DNA of 64,000 nt from G963677325 sp963677325 (GTDB taxonomy: Bacteria > Bacteroidota > Bacteroidia > Bacteroidales > Prolixibacteraceae): assembly GCA_963677325.2 (NCBI GenBank), contig CAXXGM010000010.1, positions 248,001 to 312,000 on the forward strand, written 5' to 3'. The position numbers were made by a program, and so were the translations under genes. This document shows positions 18,108 through 27,705 of this stretch, piece after piece. The first letter of the stretch is position 1. Each line of letters starts with the position of its first letter. A model generated the notes under the pieces. That model saw only the letters and a program-made list of their open reading frames with translations. It was not told where the DNA came from and searched no databases.

Positions 18108-18669
18108 AATTCAATTCCCCGTACCGGAAGCAATCCACCAGGTGATCATTAACCATCCCGGTGGCCTGCATATGGGAATAGATGATCGTTGGCCCAACAA
18201 AATTGAAGCCTCTTTTTCGAAGGTCTTTGGAAATTGTACGAGAAATCTCTGTTTCAGCTGGGATTTCACTAAGCAAATGAAAATTGTTCTGTATAGCGAT
18301 ACCTTCTGTAAACCTCCAGATGTAACGGTCAAAACTGCCAAACTCTTCCTGAACTTTTAGAAAAGCTTTGGCATTTTTTACAGCTGCCTCAATTTTCAGT
18401 TTGTTTCTGATCAGGCCGGCATTACCCATCAGTTCGGTGATCTTTTCACTTCCGTACCGGGCAATGATTTCAGGATCAAATTCATCAAAAGCTTTCCGGT
18501 AAGCTTCGCGTTTGCGAAGAACCGTCAACCAGCTCAGCCCCGCCTGTGCTCCTTCAAGCAAAAGAAATTCGAACAATTTCCGGTCGTCATGAACCGGTAC
18601 TCCCCATTCATGATCATGATAATCAATGTAAAGATTATCTTTCAGGCACCATTCACATCTTTTTAACAT
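18091..18669 (-). CDS. tag: DNA-3-methyladenine glycosylase I
   Basis: 192-residue base-excision repair enzyme that removes 3-methyladenine from DNA. The zinc-site residues of the family are kept: Cys5, His18 (YHDHEWG), and the C-terminal His and Cys in NDHLVDC. Also present are LLEGAQAGLSWLTVLRKRE, containing the catalytic-region helix, and RGFNFVGPTIIYSHMQATG. Length and all motifs are normal. Divergent from the TPR gene. Confidence 0.95.
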   Translation of the reverse strand: MLKRCEWCLKDNLYIDYHDHEWGVPVHDDRKLFEFLLLEGAQAGLSWLTVLRKREAYRKAFDEFDPEIIARYGSEKITELMGNAGLIRNKLKIEAAVKNAKAFLKVQEEFGSFDRYIWRFTEGIAIQNNFHLLSEIPAETEISRTISKDLRKRGFNFVGPTIIYSHMQATGMVNDHLVDCFRYGELNSDFRL

Positions 18670-18753
18670 CTATTAAAGATTATATTGCAAAATTAAAAAT
18701 CCATTCCGAATGGAAAGACTACATTTTGCTATTTTTGTTAACTTATTATAAGG

Positions 18754-20757
18754 ATGATGAAGAAAGTATTCATGGCCCTGTTGGTAATGCTTTTTGCTTT
18801 ACCAGGATATTCACAGTTTAATATCGACCAGTATTTCTATATTGGACGAAGCAGGATTTATTTCGGCAATTACGTCAGTGCCATAGAGAATCTGAATGTC
18901 GTAATCAAACTTAGGCCCAATATGCCTGAACCTTATTTTTTCAGGGGAATGGCCAAACATTACATCGACGACTTCAGGGGAGCCAAAAACGATTATGACA
19001 AAGCCATTGAAATTAAGCCCTATTATCCTGAAGCCTATATGTACAGGGGAATGGCCAATTACGAACTGAAAAATTACAAGGAAGCGCTGAACGATTATTC
19101 CAAGGCTCTGGAATACAAAAGCGATGATAAAAATACCTACAATAACCGGGGAATCACCAAAGCCGCCATGCAAGATCTGGATGGAGCCATTGCAGATTAC
19201 ACAAAAGCAATAGAAATAGATCCACTGGCTGCAAATACATATCTTAACCGCAGCTCTGTCAAACAGATGAAAGGGGATCTTGACGGAGCCATAAAAGACT
19301 GCGATGCAGCCATACGGATACGTCCTCATTTCTCCAGCGCTTACCTCATGCGGGGAATTGCGAAATTTGAAAAGCAGGATTATGCCAGTGCACTGAAAGA
19401 CTATGATCTTTGTATCAGACTGGATGGCAAAATGGCCCAGGCTTACGTGAACAGGGGTATTGTCAAGCACAAACTGGAAGATATGAAAGGCGCAATCATT
19501 GATTATGACATGGCCGTCAAACTCAATCCGGATATAGCCGTTGCCTGGCTGAACCGCGGAATTGCAAAAGAAGCCCTTAAAGATCCGGGCGCAGAACAGG
19601 ATTTCGCTGTTGCTGAACAGTTGGATCCCCAGTTTGCCAAATTCAGGAAACGACTGAATGAAGAACAGGAAAAAGAAAGAGACCGAAGACTTTACGGATT
19701 TGTCCTGCCTCAGCACAAGCAACAGAATCCCCCGGGTAATGTTGTAGCTCAGACTAATCCGGCTCAGGGGACACAATCTGCATCATCCAATAACCAGAGC
19801 AGTCAACCGGTAACTGTGCAATTAAGTACTCAAAAGAGTGTCGCTGCTGATAGTGTTGCTCAAAAGTCTGAAGAGAAAAGGGGGCCTGTTACCCAGAAAA
19901 GGTCTAACAGGAACATCATAGTTGATGATGAAGGTCAGGTAAATGAAACTGGGATAGACAAGGGAATGGTTCAGAACCGGAATGTCAAAATAGAACTTCA
20001 GCCCGAATTTGCTTTAGCCATCTTCCATAAAGATACGGTGGATTATGGACGACTTCAGTATTACAGCATGGAGATTGATGCGTTGAACCATAAAAACAAC
20101 AATAAACCTTTTCTTCTGATCACCAATAAATCAATTGGAAGCGAGAGCTGGCGCACCGAAGAATACAACAATGCAATCAATGACTGGGATAAAATTATAA
20201 AGTCAAACAAGAAGAATTCCAGTGCTTATCTAAGCAGAGGAATCTATTCTGAACTATTAAAGAATTACAATCAGGCAATCGATGATTACAGCAAATCAAT
20301 AAACAACGACGGGAGAAATATCATGGCTTATTTCAGCCGGGCCAATGCAAGACTGAAAATGGTAGATTACATAAGGAAGCCGGGAATGCTTCCAGAGCAG
20401 TCCATAATTAATATCAACGGCAAGAAAGCGGATACTGAACAAAAGTCTGCTGAACAGATTCTCGATTATGATGACGCAATTAAAGACTATGAATCTGTCA
20501 TTTACATGAATCCCCGATTTATCTTTGCATGGTTTAACCTGGGCAATGCAAAAGTGAAGAAAAAGGATTACCTCGGTGCCATCGAAGCCTATTCAAAAGC
20601 TATTGAACTTGAACCTGAATACGCGGAAGCTTATTTTAACAGGGGATTGACCCGAATCTTTCTGAATGATCTGGACGGAGGATCGCTTGATTTGAGTAAA
20701 GCCGGTGAATTAGGGCTTATCGAAGCATATAATGTTATAAAACGCTATTGCAATTAA
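18754..20757 (+). CDS. Secreted tetratricopeptide repeat protein
   Basis: 667 residues with a signal peptide (MMKKVFMALLVMLFALPGYSQ). About seven consecutive TPR units (residues about 25-290) with the repeated pattern AIxDYxKAIEI.P..A.AY.NRG are followed by a low-complexity Gln/Ser linker (about 320-380) and a second TPR block (about 460-660). TPRs are protein-binding scaffolds; a periplasmic role is likely but the partner is unknown. A TATTTTTG -7 box at 18730-18737 leaves a leader of only some 12 bases. rarA begins three bases after its stop, so the two are cotranscribed. Confidence 0.85.
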   Translation: MMKKVFMALLVMLFALPGYSQFNIDQYFYIGRSRIYFGNYVSAIENLNVVIKLRPNMPEPYFFRGMAKHYIDDFRGAKNDYDKAIEIKPYYPEAYMYRGMANYELKNYKEALNDYSKALEYKSDDKNTYNNRGITKAAMQDLDGAIADYTKAIEIDPLAANTYLNRSSVKQMKGDLDGAIKDCDAAIRIRPHFSSAYLMRGIAKFEKQDYASALKDYDLCIRLDGKMAQAYVNRGIVKHKLEDMKGAIIDYDMAVKLNPDIAVAWLNRGIAKEALKDPGAEQDFAVAEQLDPQFAKFRKRLNEEQEKERDRRLYGFVLPQHKQQNPPGNVVAQTNPAQGTQSASSNNQSSQPVTVQLSTQKSVAADSVAQKSEEKRGPVTQKRSNRNIIVDDEGQVNETGIDKGMVQNRNVKIELQPEFALAIFHKDTVDYGRLQYYSMEIDALNHKNNNKPFLLITNKSIGSESWRTEEYNNAINDWDKIIKSNKKNSSAYLSRGIYSELLKNYNQAIDDYSKSINNDGRNIMAYFSRANARLKMVDYIRKPGMLPEQSIININGKKADTEQKSAEQILDYDDAIKDYESVIYMNPRFIFAWFNLGNAKVKKKDYLGAIEAYSKAIELEPEYAEAYFNRGLTRIFLNDLDGGSLDLSKAGELGLIEAYNVIKRYCN

Positions 20758-20760
20758 GGA

Positions 20761-22032
20761 ATGACAAATCAACCGCTTGCAGAACGTCTGAGGCCTAAAA
20801 ATCTTGAAGAATTTATTGGGCAGAAACATTTGGTCGGAGAAGGCGCCGTGCTCAGGACAATGATCGACTCAGGCCATCTCTCCTCGATTATTTTCTGGGG
20901 ACCTCCGGGCGTTGGTAAAACGACTTTGGCCAAGATCATCGCAAACACACTTGAAAGGCCCTTTTATATCCTAAGCGCCATTAATTCAGGGGTAAAGGAT
21001 GTTCGTGACGTCATTGATAAAGCAAAAAACCAGCGATTTTTCACCTCACCCAATCCGGTCCTCTTTATCGATGAAATTCACCGTTTCAGCAAATCGCAGC
21101 AGGATTCCCTGCTTGGCGCCGTAGAACAGGGATTAGTCACCCTGATTGGCGCTACCACTGAAAATCCTTCTTTTGAAGTGATCTCTCCTCTCCTCTCCCG
21201 CTGCCAGGTTTACATTCTCAAATCGCTTGAAAAGGAAGATCTGCTCACTTTAGTAAACCGGGCGCTTACCTCCGACGCTGAGTTAAAAGAGAAAAAAATA
21301 GAAGTGAAGGAATATGAGGCTTTACTGAGATTCTCCGGAGGCGATGCGCGCAAATTACTCAATGTCCTTGAGCTTATTTTAAATACAGCCCCATCGGACG
21401 AGGTGGTCATTACCAATGAGCTGGTCACCCAAAGTCTTCAGGAAAACCTGGCCATGTATGATAAAAAGGGCGAAATGCATTATGACATCATTTCGGCCTT
21501 TATCAAAAGCATTCGTGGCGGGGACCCGGATGCAGCAGTTTATTATCTTGCCAGAATGCTTGAAGGAGGAGAGGATATTAAATTCATAGCCAGGCGTATG
21601 CTGATCCTCTCGTCCGAGGATGTTGGCCTGGCTAATCCAAACGCCTTTTTGATGGCCCAGAATACCTTTGATGCTGTTCACAAGATTGGAATGCCCGAAT
21701 CACGAATTATCCTCTCTGAGTGCGCCATCTATCTTGCAACCTCACCCAAAAGCAATTCAGCTTACGAGGCCATTGATGCGGCAATTGCCGAAGTGCAGAA
21801 TTCAGGCGATCTACCTGTTCCTCTTCATCTTAGAAATGCTCCCACCAAGCTGATGAAAGATCTTGGATATGCCAGGGAGTATAAATATGCCCACTCCTTT
21901 GAAGGAAACTTTGTAGATCAGGATTTTCTCCCCAAAAAAATAAAAAACAAGTCATTCTATAAACCCCAGCACAATCCTTCAGAAGATAAAATCCTTGAAA
22001 GGTTGAAACTTTGGTGGAAAAAGAAGTTTTAA
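20761..22032 (+). CDS. rarA: Replication-associated recombination protein A (AAA+ ATPase)
   Basis: 423-residue RarA/MgsA/WRNIP1 family protein acting at stalled replication forks. It starts with the typical PLAERLRPKNLEEFIGQKHL. Walker A is GPPGVGKTT (47-55), Walker B LFIDEIHRF, sensor 1 IGATTENPSFEV, arginine finger SRCQVY, and the C-terminal domain carries GGDPDAAVYYLARMLEGGED and SSEDVGLANP. Complete and normal in length. Confidence 0.95.
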   Translation: MTNQPLAERLRPKNLEEFIGQKHLVGEGAVLRTMIDSGHLSSIIFWGPPGVGKTTLAKIIANTLERPFYILSAINSGVKDVRDVIDKAKNQRFFTSPNPVLFIDEIHRFSKSQQDSLLGAVEQGLVTLIGATTENPSFEVISPLLSRCQVYILKSLEKEDLLTLVNRALTSDAELKEKKIEVKEYEALLRFSGGDARKLLNVLELILNTAPSDEVVITNELVTQSLQENLAMYDKKGEMHYDIISAFIKSIRGGDPDAAVYYLARMLEGGEDIKFIARRMLILSSEDVGLANPNAFLMAQNTFDAVHKIGMPESRIILSECAIYLATSPKSNSAYEAIDAAIAEVQNSGDLPVPLHLRNAPTKLMKDLGYAREYKYAHSFEGNFVDQDFLPKKIKNKSFYKPQHNPSEDKILERLKLWWKKKF

Positions 22033-22068
22033 TTCTTCCCTTTTCAACTATACCTTCTCCGGGGTTTG

Positions 22069-22117
22069 TGTATGGTTTGTGTATGGTTCCTGTATCAAAT
22101 CATACACAAACCATACT
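22069..22117. repeat. 11-bp phased TGTAT/ATACA array
   Basis: TGTAT at 22069, 22080 and 22091, then the reverse complement ATACA at 22102 and a partial ATAC at 22113, all exactly 11 bp apart. The two halves can pair (GGTTTGTGTATG with CATACACAAACC). It lies between the convergent rarA and metA genes and could also end transcription. Confidence 0.85.
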
Positions 22118-22234
22118 CCAACCCTATTCTTATATTACATAGAAGACAATGGGAGTACCTCTGATTCATGCAGATGAAAACAGAATGTAGCTGGCAGAGA
22201 TAAAGAAGAATTTACAAAAATCCCATAATAAATT

Positions 22235-23170
22235 CTACTCGATATCATGAAGATTATAAGGGGTAGCCTGGTAAACGTAATAATTCAGCCAGTTCAAAAA
22301 CAGCAAATTGGCATGTGATCGCCAGCTTAAAAACGGAATTTTGGCGGCATCATCACCCGGGTAATAATTCAGAGGCAGATCGATGGGCAATCCTTTGCCC
22401 AGATCGCGCTTGTATTCTTTATCCAGCGTATCGCGGGAATATTCCGGGTGACCAGTAATAAAGAGCTGTTTCCCATTATTGGAAATAGCCATGTAGACCC
22501 CCGCCTCGTCGGAACTGGATATAACTTTTACTCCCTTTATCTTTTTGAAATCTCCTATTTTTATCTCTGTATGTCTGGAATGGGGAGCCTTGTAAGTATC
22601 ATCAAATCCACGGAAGATTGGAATTCTTTTATCCGTAATATTGTGGTCAAACACGCCAAACATTTTCTTTTTCAGTGGATATTTGGGAATCCCATAGTGG
22701 TAATGCAATCCAGCCTGTGCAGCCCAGCAAATGTACATGGTGGAGGTAACATGATGATTGGCCCATTCAAAAATGGTGCAGATTTCTTTCCAGTAATCGA
22801 CCTCCTCGAATGGAAGATGCTCAACCGGAGCACCAGTAATGATCATTCCATCGTATTTTTTATCTTTTACATCCACGAAGGAATGATAAAAAGTATTCAG
22901 ATGATCCAGGGAAGTGTTTTTAGCAACGTGGCCGTCAATCTGAAGGAACTCGATTTCAATCTGAATGGGAGAATTGGATAACAGGCGCAGTAAATCGGTC
23001 TCAGTGGCAATCTTAAGAGGCATTAAATTAAGAATCAGTATTTTCAGTGGTCTGATATCCTGATGAGTGGCCCTTGTTTCATCGATTATGAATATATTCT
23101 CCTTCCTTAGCAAATCAATAGCGGGAAGACCATCCGGAAGATTTAAAGGCATATAATAGATGTTTTTCAA
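22235..23170 (-). CDS. metAA: Homoserine O-acetyltransferase (MetA family)
   Basis: 311-residue MetA-fold acyltransferase, first committed step of methionine synthesis. Catalytic Cys lies in YICWAAQAG; the His and Glu lie in ITGHPEYSRDTLDKEY. The acyl-CoA specificity position (111 in E. coli numbering) is Glu117 here, in ITGAPVEHLPFEEV. Published work on this family links Glu at this site to acetyl-CoA and Gly to succinyl-CoA, so O-acetylhomoserine is the expected product. The neighbouring O-acetylhomoserine sulfhydrylase fits this. It follows metY on the same strand with a 38-base gap. Confidence 0.93.
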   Translation of the reverse strand: MKNIYYMPLNLPDGLPAIDLLRKENIFIIDETRATHQDIRPLKILILNLMPLKIATETDLLRLLSNSPIQIEIEFLQIDGHVAKNTSLDHLNTFYHSFVDVKDKKYDGMIITGAPVEHLPFEEVDYWKEICTIFEWANHHVTSTMYICWAAQAGLHYHYGIPKYPLKKKMFGVFDHNITDKRIPIFRGFDDTYKAPHSRHTEIKIGDFKKIKGVKVISSSDEAGVYMAISNNGKQLFITGHPEYSRDTLDKEYKRDLGKGLPIDLPLNYYPGDDAAKIPFLSWRSHANLLFLNWLNYYVYQATPYNLHDIE

Positions 23171-23208
23171 ACCTGACAGGTTTTAAAAACCTGTCAGATT
23201 CAGTTAAA

Positions 23209-24510
23209 TTAAATTTTATCAAAAGCTTGTTCAAAGTCAGCAATGATATCATCGATGTGCTCAATACCGACCGAAACTCTCAACATTGCAGCTTCAATTC
23301 CTGCATTTCTTTGTTCCTCATCACTTAATTGCTGATGAGTCGTTGCAGAAGGCTGTATAATTAAGGTTTTCACATCACCAACATTGGCAAGATGACTTAC
23401 CAGCTTCAAATTACCCACCACCTGAATGGCTTTATCTTTTCCACCTTTCACAACAAAAGATAAAACAGCGCCGGCACCTTTGGGAAGGTATTTCTTTGCC
23501 AGTTCAAAATTAGGATTTCCTTCCAGACCGGGATAATTAACTGATTCAACTTTTGGATGCTTTTCCAGCCATTTTGCAAGGGCTAATGTATTCTGAACAT
23601 GGCGTTCAACCCTTAAAGACAAGGTTTCCAGCCCCTGGATCAGCAGAAATGAATTGAATGGGCTGATAGCCGGGCCAAAATCGCGCAAACCCTCTACGCG
23701 GGCTTTGATGATAAAAGCAATGTTTCCGAAAGGCCCGCCTGTGCCGAAAACTTCCCAGAATTTCAATCCGTGATAGCTTTCAGAAGGTTCCGTGAAACCC
23801 GGGAATTTTCCATTGCCCCAGTTAAAATTACCGCCGTCTGTGATTACACCGCCGATAGAAGAACCGTGGCCGCCGATCCATTTTGTAGCTGATTCAACTA
23901 CAATATTGGCGCCATGCTCAATCGGGCGGACCAATGCCCCACCACAACCAAAAGTATTATCAACGATGAAAGGAATGGAATATTTTTTCGCAACCGCGGC
24001 CAGTTTTTCGAAATCTGGAATTGAAAAAGCAGGATTTCCAATACTTTCAACATAAATGGCCTTTGTTTTATTGTCAATCAACTTTTCAAAATTAGCAGGA
24101 TCCAGATCCGGTGAGAAACGTGCTTCGATGCCGATATTTTTGAAAGTCACCTTAAACTGATTAAAAGAACCGCCATAAAGGAAAGGAGATGAAACAAAGT
24201 TGTCACCTGTACCTGCAATGGTAGTGATGGTCAAAAACTGGGCTGCATGGCCTGAAGAGACTGCAAGAGCTGCAACACCGCCCTCAAGAGCTGCAACACG
24301 TTTTTCAAAAACATCGGTTGTAGGGTTCATCAGGCGGGTATAGATATTTCCGAATTCCTTCAAGCCAAAGAGATTGGCTGCATGTTCGGCATTTTTAAAA
24401 ACGTAAGAAGTGGTTTGATAAATCGGTACTGCTCTTGATAAAGTATCATTATCAGGAGTATGTCCTGCATGGACTTGCAAAGTTTCGAATTTAGGATTTT
24501 GTGCACTCAT
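23209..24510 (-). CDS. metY: O-acetylhomoserine sulfhydrylase
   Basis: 433-residue PLP-dependent Cys/Met metabolism enzyme that makes homocysteine from O-acetylhomoserine and sulfide. The PLP lysine is Lys210 in SATKWIGGHG; other signatures are the N-terminal FETLQVHAGHTPD, PIYQTTSYVF, and YTRLMNPTTDVFE. Normal length for MetY (about 430). First gene of a metY-metA unit. I see no SAM riboswitch in the 490 bases upstream. Confidence 0.94.
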   Translation of the reverse strand: MSAQNPKFETLQVHAGHTPDNDTLSRAVPIYQTTSYVFKNAEHAANLFGLKEFGNIYTRLMNPTTDVFEKRVAALEGGVAALAVSSGHAAQFLTITTIAGTGDNFVSSPFLYGGSFNQFKVTFKNIGIEARFSPDLDPANFEKLIDNKTKAIYVESIGNPAFSIPDFEKLAAVAKKYSIPFIVDNTFGCGGALVRPIEHGANIVVESATKWIGGHGSSIGGVITDGGNFNWGNGKFPGFTEPSESYHGLKFWEVFGTGGPFGNIAFIIKARVEGLRDFGPAISPFNSFLLIQGLETLSLRVERHVQNTLALAKWLEKHPKVESVNYPGLEGNPNFELAKKYLPKGAGAVLSFVVKGGKDKAIQVVGNLKLVSHLANVGDVKTLIIQPSATTHQQLSDEEQRNAGIEAAMLRVSVGIEHIDDIIADFEQAFDKI

Positions 24511-25001
24511 TATAGTTGTATTTAAAGATTGATTATTATTAAATTAAATGGGTATTCTATTGTAATAAAAGAATGATATAACAGGGTAAATAATTACTAA
24601 TATACAGCTAATTATTCCTGCAATTTAAAATTTATGTGATTTTAAAACGGTGGTGGTGCCCTCAATCAGGAATACTCCCGAAGGAAGGCTATCGCATAGC
24701 CATAAACATGGATGAAATGAAAGACCCATTAACACAGATACAAGAACAACAAGGCTGTGGTTCTACTGTGAAAGATAAAGTATTTAAAATCTCAGATCTC
24801 ATTTCTATTGAAGTATTACGTTACAAACATACCATCAAAAATTAAAATTCCAAAATAAAGCATGTAAAATTCTTCATATTAAACTTTAAATATTTGTTAA
24901 GTGAAAGTAATGAACTGTGTTATAAGATTTTTCATTGCTCCATAAATAAGGGTACAAATATTTGTATTTTTGTTCTTCATACTCATTAAACTGAATTAAA
25001 C
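24511..25001. other. Intergenic between metY and the hexosaminidase gene
   Basis: Divergent promoter region. A TATTTTTG -7 box at 24965-24972 suits the downstream hexosaminidase gene. A short plus-strand frame (24636-24845) has no recognisable content and is not called. No riboswitch was recognised. Confidence 0.45.
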
Positions 25002-26615
25002 ATGAATTCCTTGAGATTTTTAATTATTTCATTGGTTTTTATCTCTTTTATGTCCTGTAAAGAGGAAGTTATAAGACCGGAGGTAAAATTGGTTCCTCAA
25101 CCTGCCATGTTAATTGATCGTGAAGGCACATTTGCTATTTTACCCGAAACTCCTTTGGTGGTCAATAATGAAGAGGCTTTAAAGGTTTCTGGATTTCTTA
25201 CAAAACATCTGGAAGACTTTTATGGAATAAAAAATTCTGGAAGACTAACAGCATCTGAACCTAAAAAGAGTATTTCCCTGAAGATTGATAAAAGTTCAGG
25301 TCTTGGAAAGGAAGCTTACAATCTATCGGTGAATCCCAAAGGTGTGACATTGGTGGCGTCTGAACCCAATGGATTGTTTTATGGAATCCAAACCCTGATC
25401 CAATTAATGCCTTCCTCCAGAAAAAAACTTACAGAAGTTATTCTCCCGGCTTTAGAAATAAAAGATTCTCCCAGGTTTACGTGGCGAGGTCTTCATCTTG
25501 ATGTTTGCAGACATTTTATGCCAAAAGAATTCGTAAAGAAATACCTTGATTACATGGCCATGCATAAATTCAACACTTTTCACTGGCATTTAACAGAGGA
25601 CCAGGGGTGGAGAATTGAAATAAAAAAATATCCCAAGCTGACAGAAGTTGGATCCATTAGAAAAGAAACCCTGATTGGACATGGGCGTAATCCTGTTAAT
25701 TATGACAATACTCCTTATGGAGGATTCTACTCACAGGAAGATGTTAAAGAGATTGTTCAATATGCAGCCGACCGTTTTATTACCGTAGTACCAGAAATAG
25801 AGATGCCGGGCCATGCTTTGTCAGCTTTGGCCTCATATCCTGAGCTTGGATGTACAGGCGGGCCATACGAAGTTGCGACGCGTTGGGGAGTGTTTGATGA
25901 TGTCTATTGCGCCGGAAAAGAAGAAACTTTCACTTTTCTACAAGATGTGATAGATGAAATTGTTACACTTTTCCCAAGTGAATATATTCACATCGGTGGT
26001 GATGAATGTCCTAAAACAAAATGGCAAAAATGCCCTCTTTGTCAGAAGAGAATGAGACAAGATAGTTTAACCACAGAACATGAACTTCAGAGTTATTTTG
26101 TACAGCGAATGGAAAAATATCTGAACAGCAAAGGAAAGAAGTTAATTGGCTGGGATGAAATTCTTGAAGGCGGATTGGCACCCAATGCTGCAGTAATGTC
26201 CTGGCGTGAAGAGGAAGGCGGAATTGCAGCAGCCAAACAACATCATTTCGTTGTGATGACTCCGGGCAAATATTGTTATTTTGATCATTATCAAACTGAT
26301 CCTAAAACAGAACCTTTGGCAATCGGAGGATTTCTGCCTCTTAAACAAGTATACGAATACGAACCCGTACCATCTTCACTGACTGAAGAAGAAGCATCCT
26401 ACATCATGGGAGCCCAGGGTAATGTATGGACTGAATACATGAAGACATCCCAGCATGTTGAATACATGGTTTATCCAAGGGCAGCTGCTTTAGCTGAAGT
26501 GGTTTGGTCGCCAAAAGGATCGAAGAATTACGAAGGCTTCCAACACAGAATGGCCGAACAGATAAAAAGATACGACGCTTACGGAATTAATTACTGTAAG
26601 GCAGAATTTAAATAA
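25002..26615 (+). CDS. Beta-N-acetylhexosaminidase, GH20 lipoprotein
   Basis: 537 residues, lipobox near FISFMSC. GH20b alpha/beta N-terminal domain (about 30-155), then the catalytic TIM barrel beginning FTWRGLHLDVCRHFMP. The catalytic Asp-Glu pair is Asp334-Glu335 (HIGGDE); other substrate-site residues lie in HWHLTEDQGWRIEIKKYP and YMVYPRAAALAEVVW. It removes terminal GlcNAc/GalNAc, probably on the cell surface or in the periplasm, for nutrient use or recycling of wall or host glycans. Single gene with its own terminator. Confidence 0.93.
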   Translation: MNSLRFLIISLVFISFMSCKEEVIRPEVKLVPQPAMLIDREGTFAILPETPLVVNNEEALKVSGFLTKHLEDFYGIKNSGRLTASEPKKSISLKIDKSSGLGKEAYNLSVNPKGVTLVASEPNGLFYGIQTLIQLMPSSRKKLTEVILPALEIKDSPRFTWRGLHLDVCRHFMPKEFVKKYLDYMAMHKFNTFHWHLTEDQGWRIEIKKYPKLTEVGSIRKETLIGHGRNPVNYDNTPYGGFYSQEDVKEIVQYAADRFITVVPEIEMPGHALSALASYPELGCTGGPYEVATRWGVFDDVYCAGKEETFTFLQDVIDEIVTLFPSEYIHIGGDECPKTKWQKCPLCQKRMRQDSLTTEHELQSYFVQRMEKYLNSKGKKLIGWDEILEGGLAPNAAVMSWREEEGGIAAAKQHHFVVMTPGKYCYFDHYQTDPKTEPLAIGGFLPLKQVYEYEPVPSSLTEEEASYIMGAQGNVWTEYMKTSQHVEYMVYPRAAALAEVVWSPKGSKNYEGFQHRMAEQIKRYDAYGINYCKAEFK

Positions 26616-26622
26616 CCGATAA

Positions 26623-26676
26623 AAAGACAAATAAAAAAGAGCACCCATTAATGGGTGCTCTTTTTTATTTGTCTTT
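26623..26676. terminator. Perfect 54-bp palindrome, bidirectional terminator
   Basis: The 27-base arms (26623-26649 and 26650-26676) are exactly complementary, with GAGCACCCATT at the inner end and A/T tracts outside. It lies between the 3' ends of the convergent hexosaminidase and coiled-coil lipoprotein genes and can serve both. Confidence 0.95.
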
Positions 26677-26689
26677 AATATAATTTACC

Positions 26690-27565
26690 TTACCTAACTT
26701 GAATTACAAGTACCTTAGATAAACTCCAGAACTGACTTGGATCAGTAATAACCAATTTATCGGCCGTTTTATCGCCTTCAATTTTATACGAATTTTTCGG
26801 ATGAGGAGTCACAATGGTCACCTTCTTCTTGTTTATTGAAATTTCACCTGTTTTGGTAATATCTACCTTCGTGAAATTGCTCATATCAAGGTCAGGCGTA
26901 ACTTCTTTTGTCCGTCCTATTCCTATGAAACCTCCTGAAGGAGTAATGATCTTTTTATCCTTCAATTCTTTTGTCGTACCTATCACATAATATGCTGTAT
27001 TTAGCTGAGCGGTTTTCTCGTCAATAACCTGCTGCCTTTGACGGGTCTCCTGAGTCAGGTTAGTGACTGTATCATTCAAACCTCCTACCCGGGTATTAAG
27101 ATCTTTAACCTGAATATTCATTTTCCCAAGCTCATCAGTTAACGAAGCGATCTGCTGATCTTTTTCATTAATTGATTTATTAAGATTGTCAATCATCTTT
27201 TGCAAATCGGCGGAATGCCTGCTGGATTTTCTCAGTTTTTCATTCATCTCGGCAAGCATCTGCCGATTTTTAACCTGAAGACTGTAAATGTAAGCAATGT
27301 CACTTTTGATTTGCTCTTTTCTTGATCCTTTTACTTCACCAGCTTTTGCTGATTTGTCAATAACCATCTCTTTTTGTTTGATGGAATCAAGATTTGCTTC
27401 AATTTCATTAAAAGCGGCAACAAATTCGTTTAGATTGGCTTCTTTCTGGCTCGAAACGGCCATAAGGCTGTCATTCTGAGCCTGAAGTCTTTCTATTTTT
27501 TTTTGATTACAACCGACTGTTAAGAGTAGAATCGGAACAGCTGCCAAAAACAATAACTTTTTCAT
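26690..27565 (-). CDS. Coiled-coil lipoprotein
   Basis: 291 residues from ATG 27565, which gives a lipobox signal peptide (LLLTVGC); the upstream in-frame ATG at 27589 adds eight hydrophobic residues without sense. Residues about 20-180 form long coiled coil (LQAQNDSL...LNTRVGGLNDTVTNLTQ), followed by a compact C-terminal domain with YYVIGTTKELKDKKII and GGFIGIGRTKEV. This layout occurs in many Bacteroidetes, some annotated as collagen-binding adhesin-like; function unproven. Envelope location expected. Confidence 0.7.
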   Translation of the reverse strand: MKKLLFLAAVPILLLTVGCNQKKIERLQAQNDSLMAVSSQKEANLNEFVAAFNEIEANLDSIKQKEMVIDKSAKAGEVKGSRKEQIKSDIAYIYSLQVKNRQMLAEMNEKLRKSSRHSADLQKMIDNLNKSINEKDQQIASLTDELGKMNIQVKDLNTRVGGLNDTVTNLTQETRQRQQVIDEKTAQLNTAYYVIGTTKELKDKKIITPSGGFIGIGRTKEVTPDLDMSNFTKVDITKTGEISINKKKVTIVTPHPKNSYKIEGDKTADKLVITDPSQFWSLSKVLVIQVR

Positions 27566-27705
27566 GTGAATCCAAATTAAGTAAAACAAAAATTTTAGTT
27601 TAATTTAAGAAATTATTTAATGAAATACATAATTAATTTTAATAAAATTATATTCTTTTCAAAATAATTTCAAAGTTAATATGCAACAAAAATCAAGCCA
27701 ACATT

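Noticed and set aside
18811..19776. 321-residue minus-strand frame across the TPR gene
   Set aside because: Antisense shadow of TPR codons; the sense frame has clear repeats and a signal peptide.
24511..24640. SAM riboswitch before metY
   Set aside because: No conserved SAM-I or other SAM-binding RNA blocks could be found.
24636..24845. 69-residue open frame between metY and the hexosaminidase gene
   Set aside because: No signature, no ribosome-binding or promoter signal and uneven composition; likely chance.
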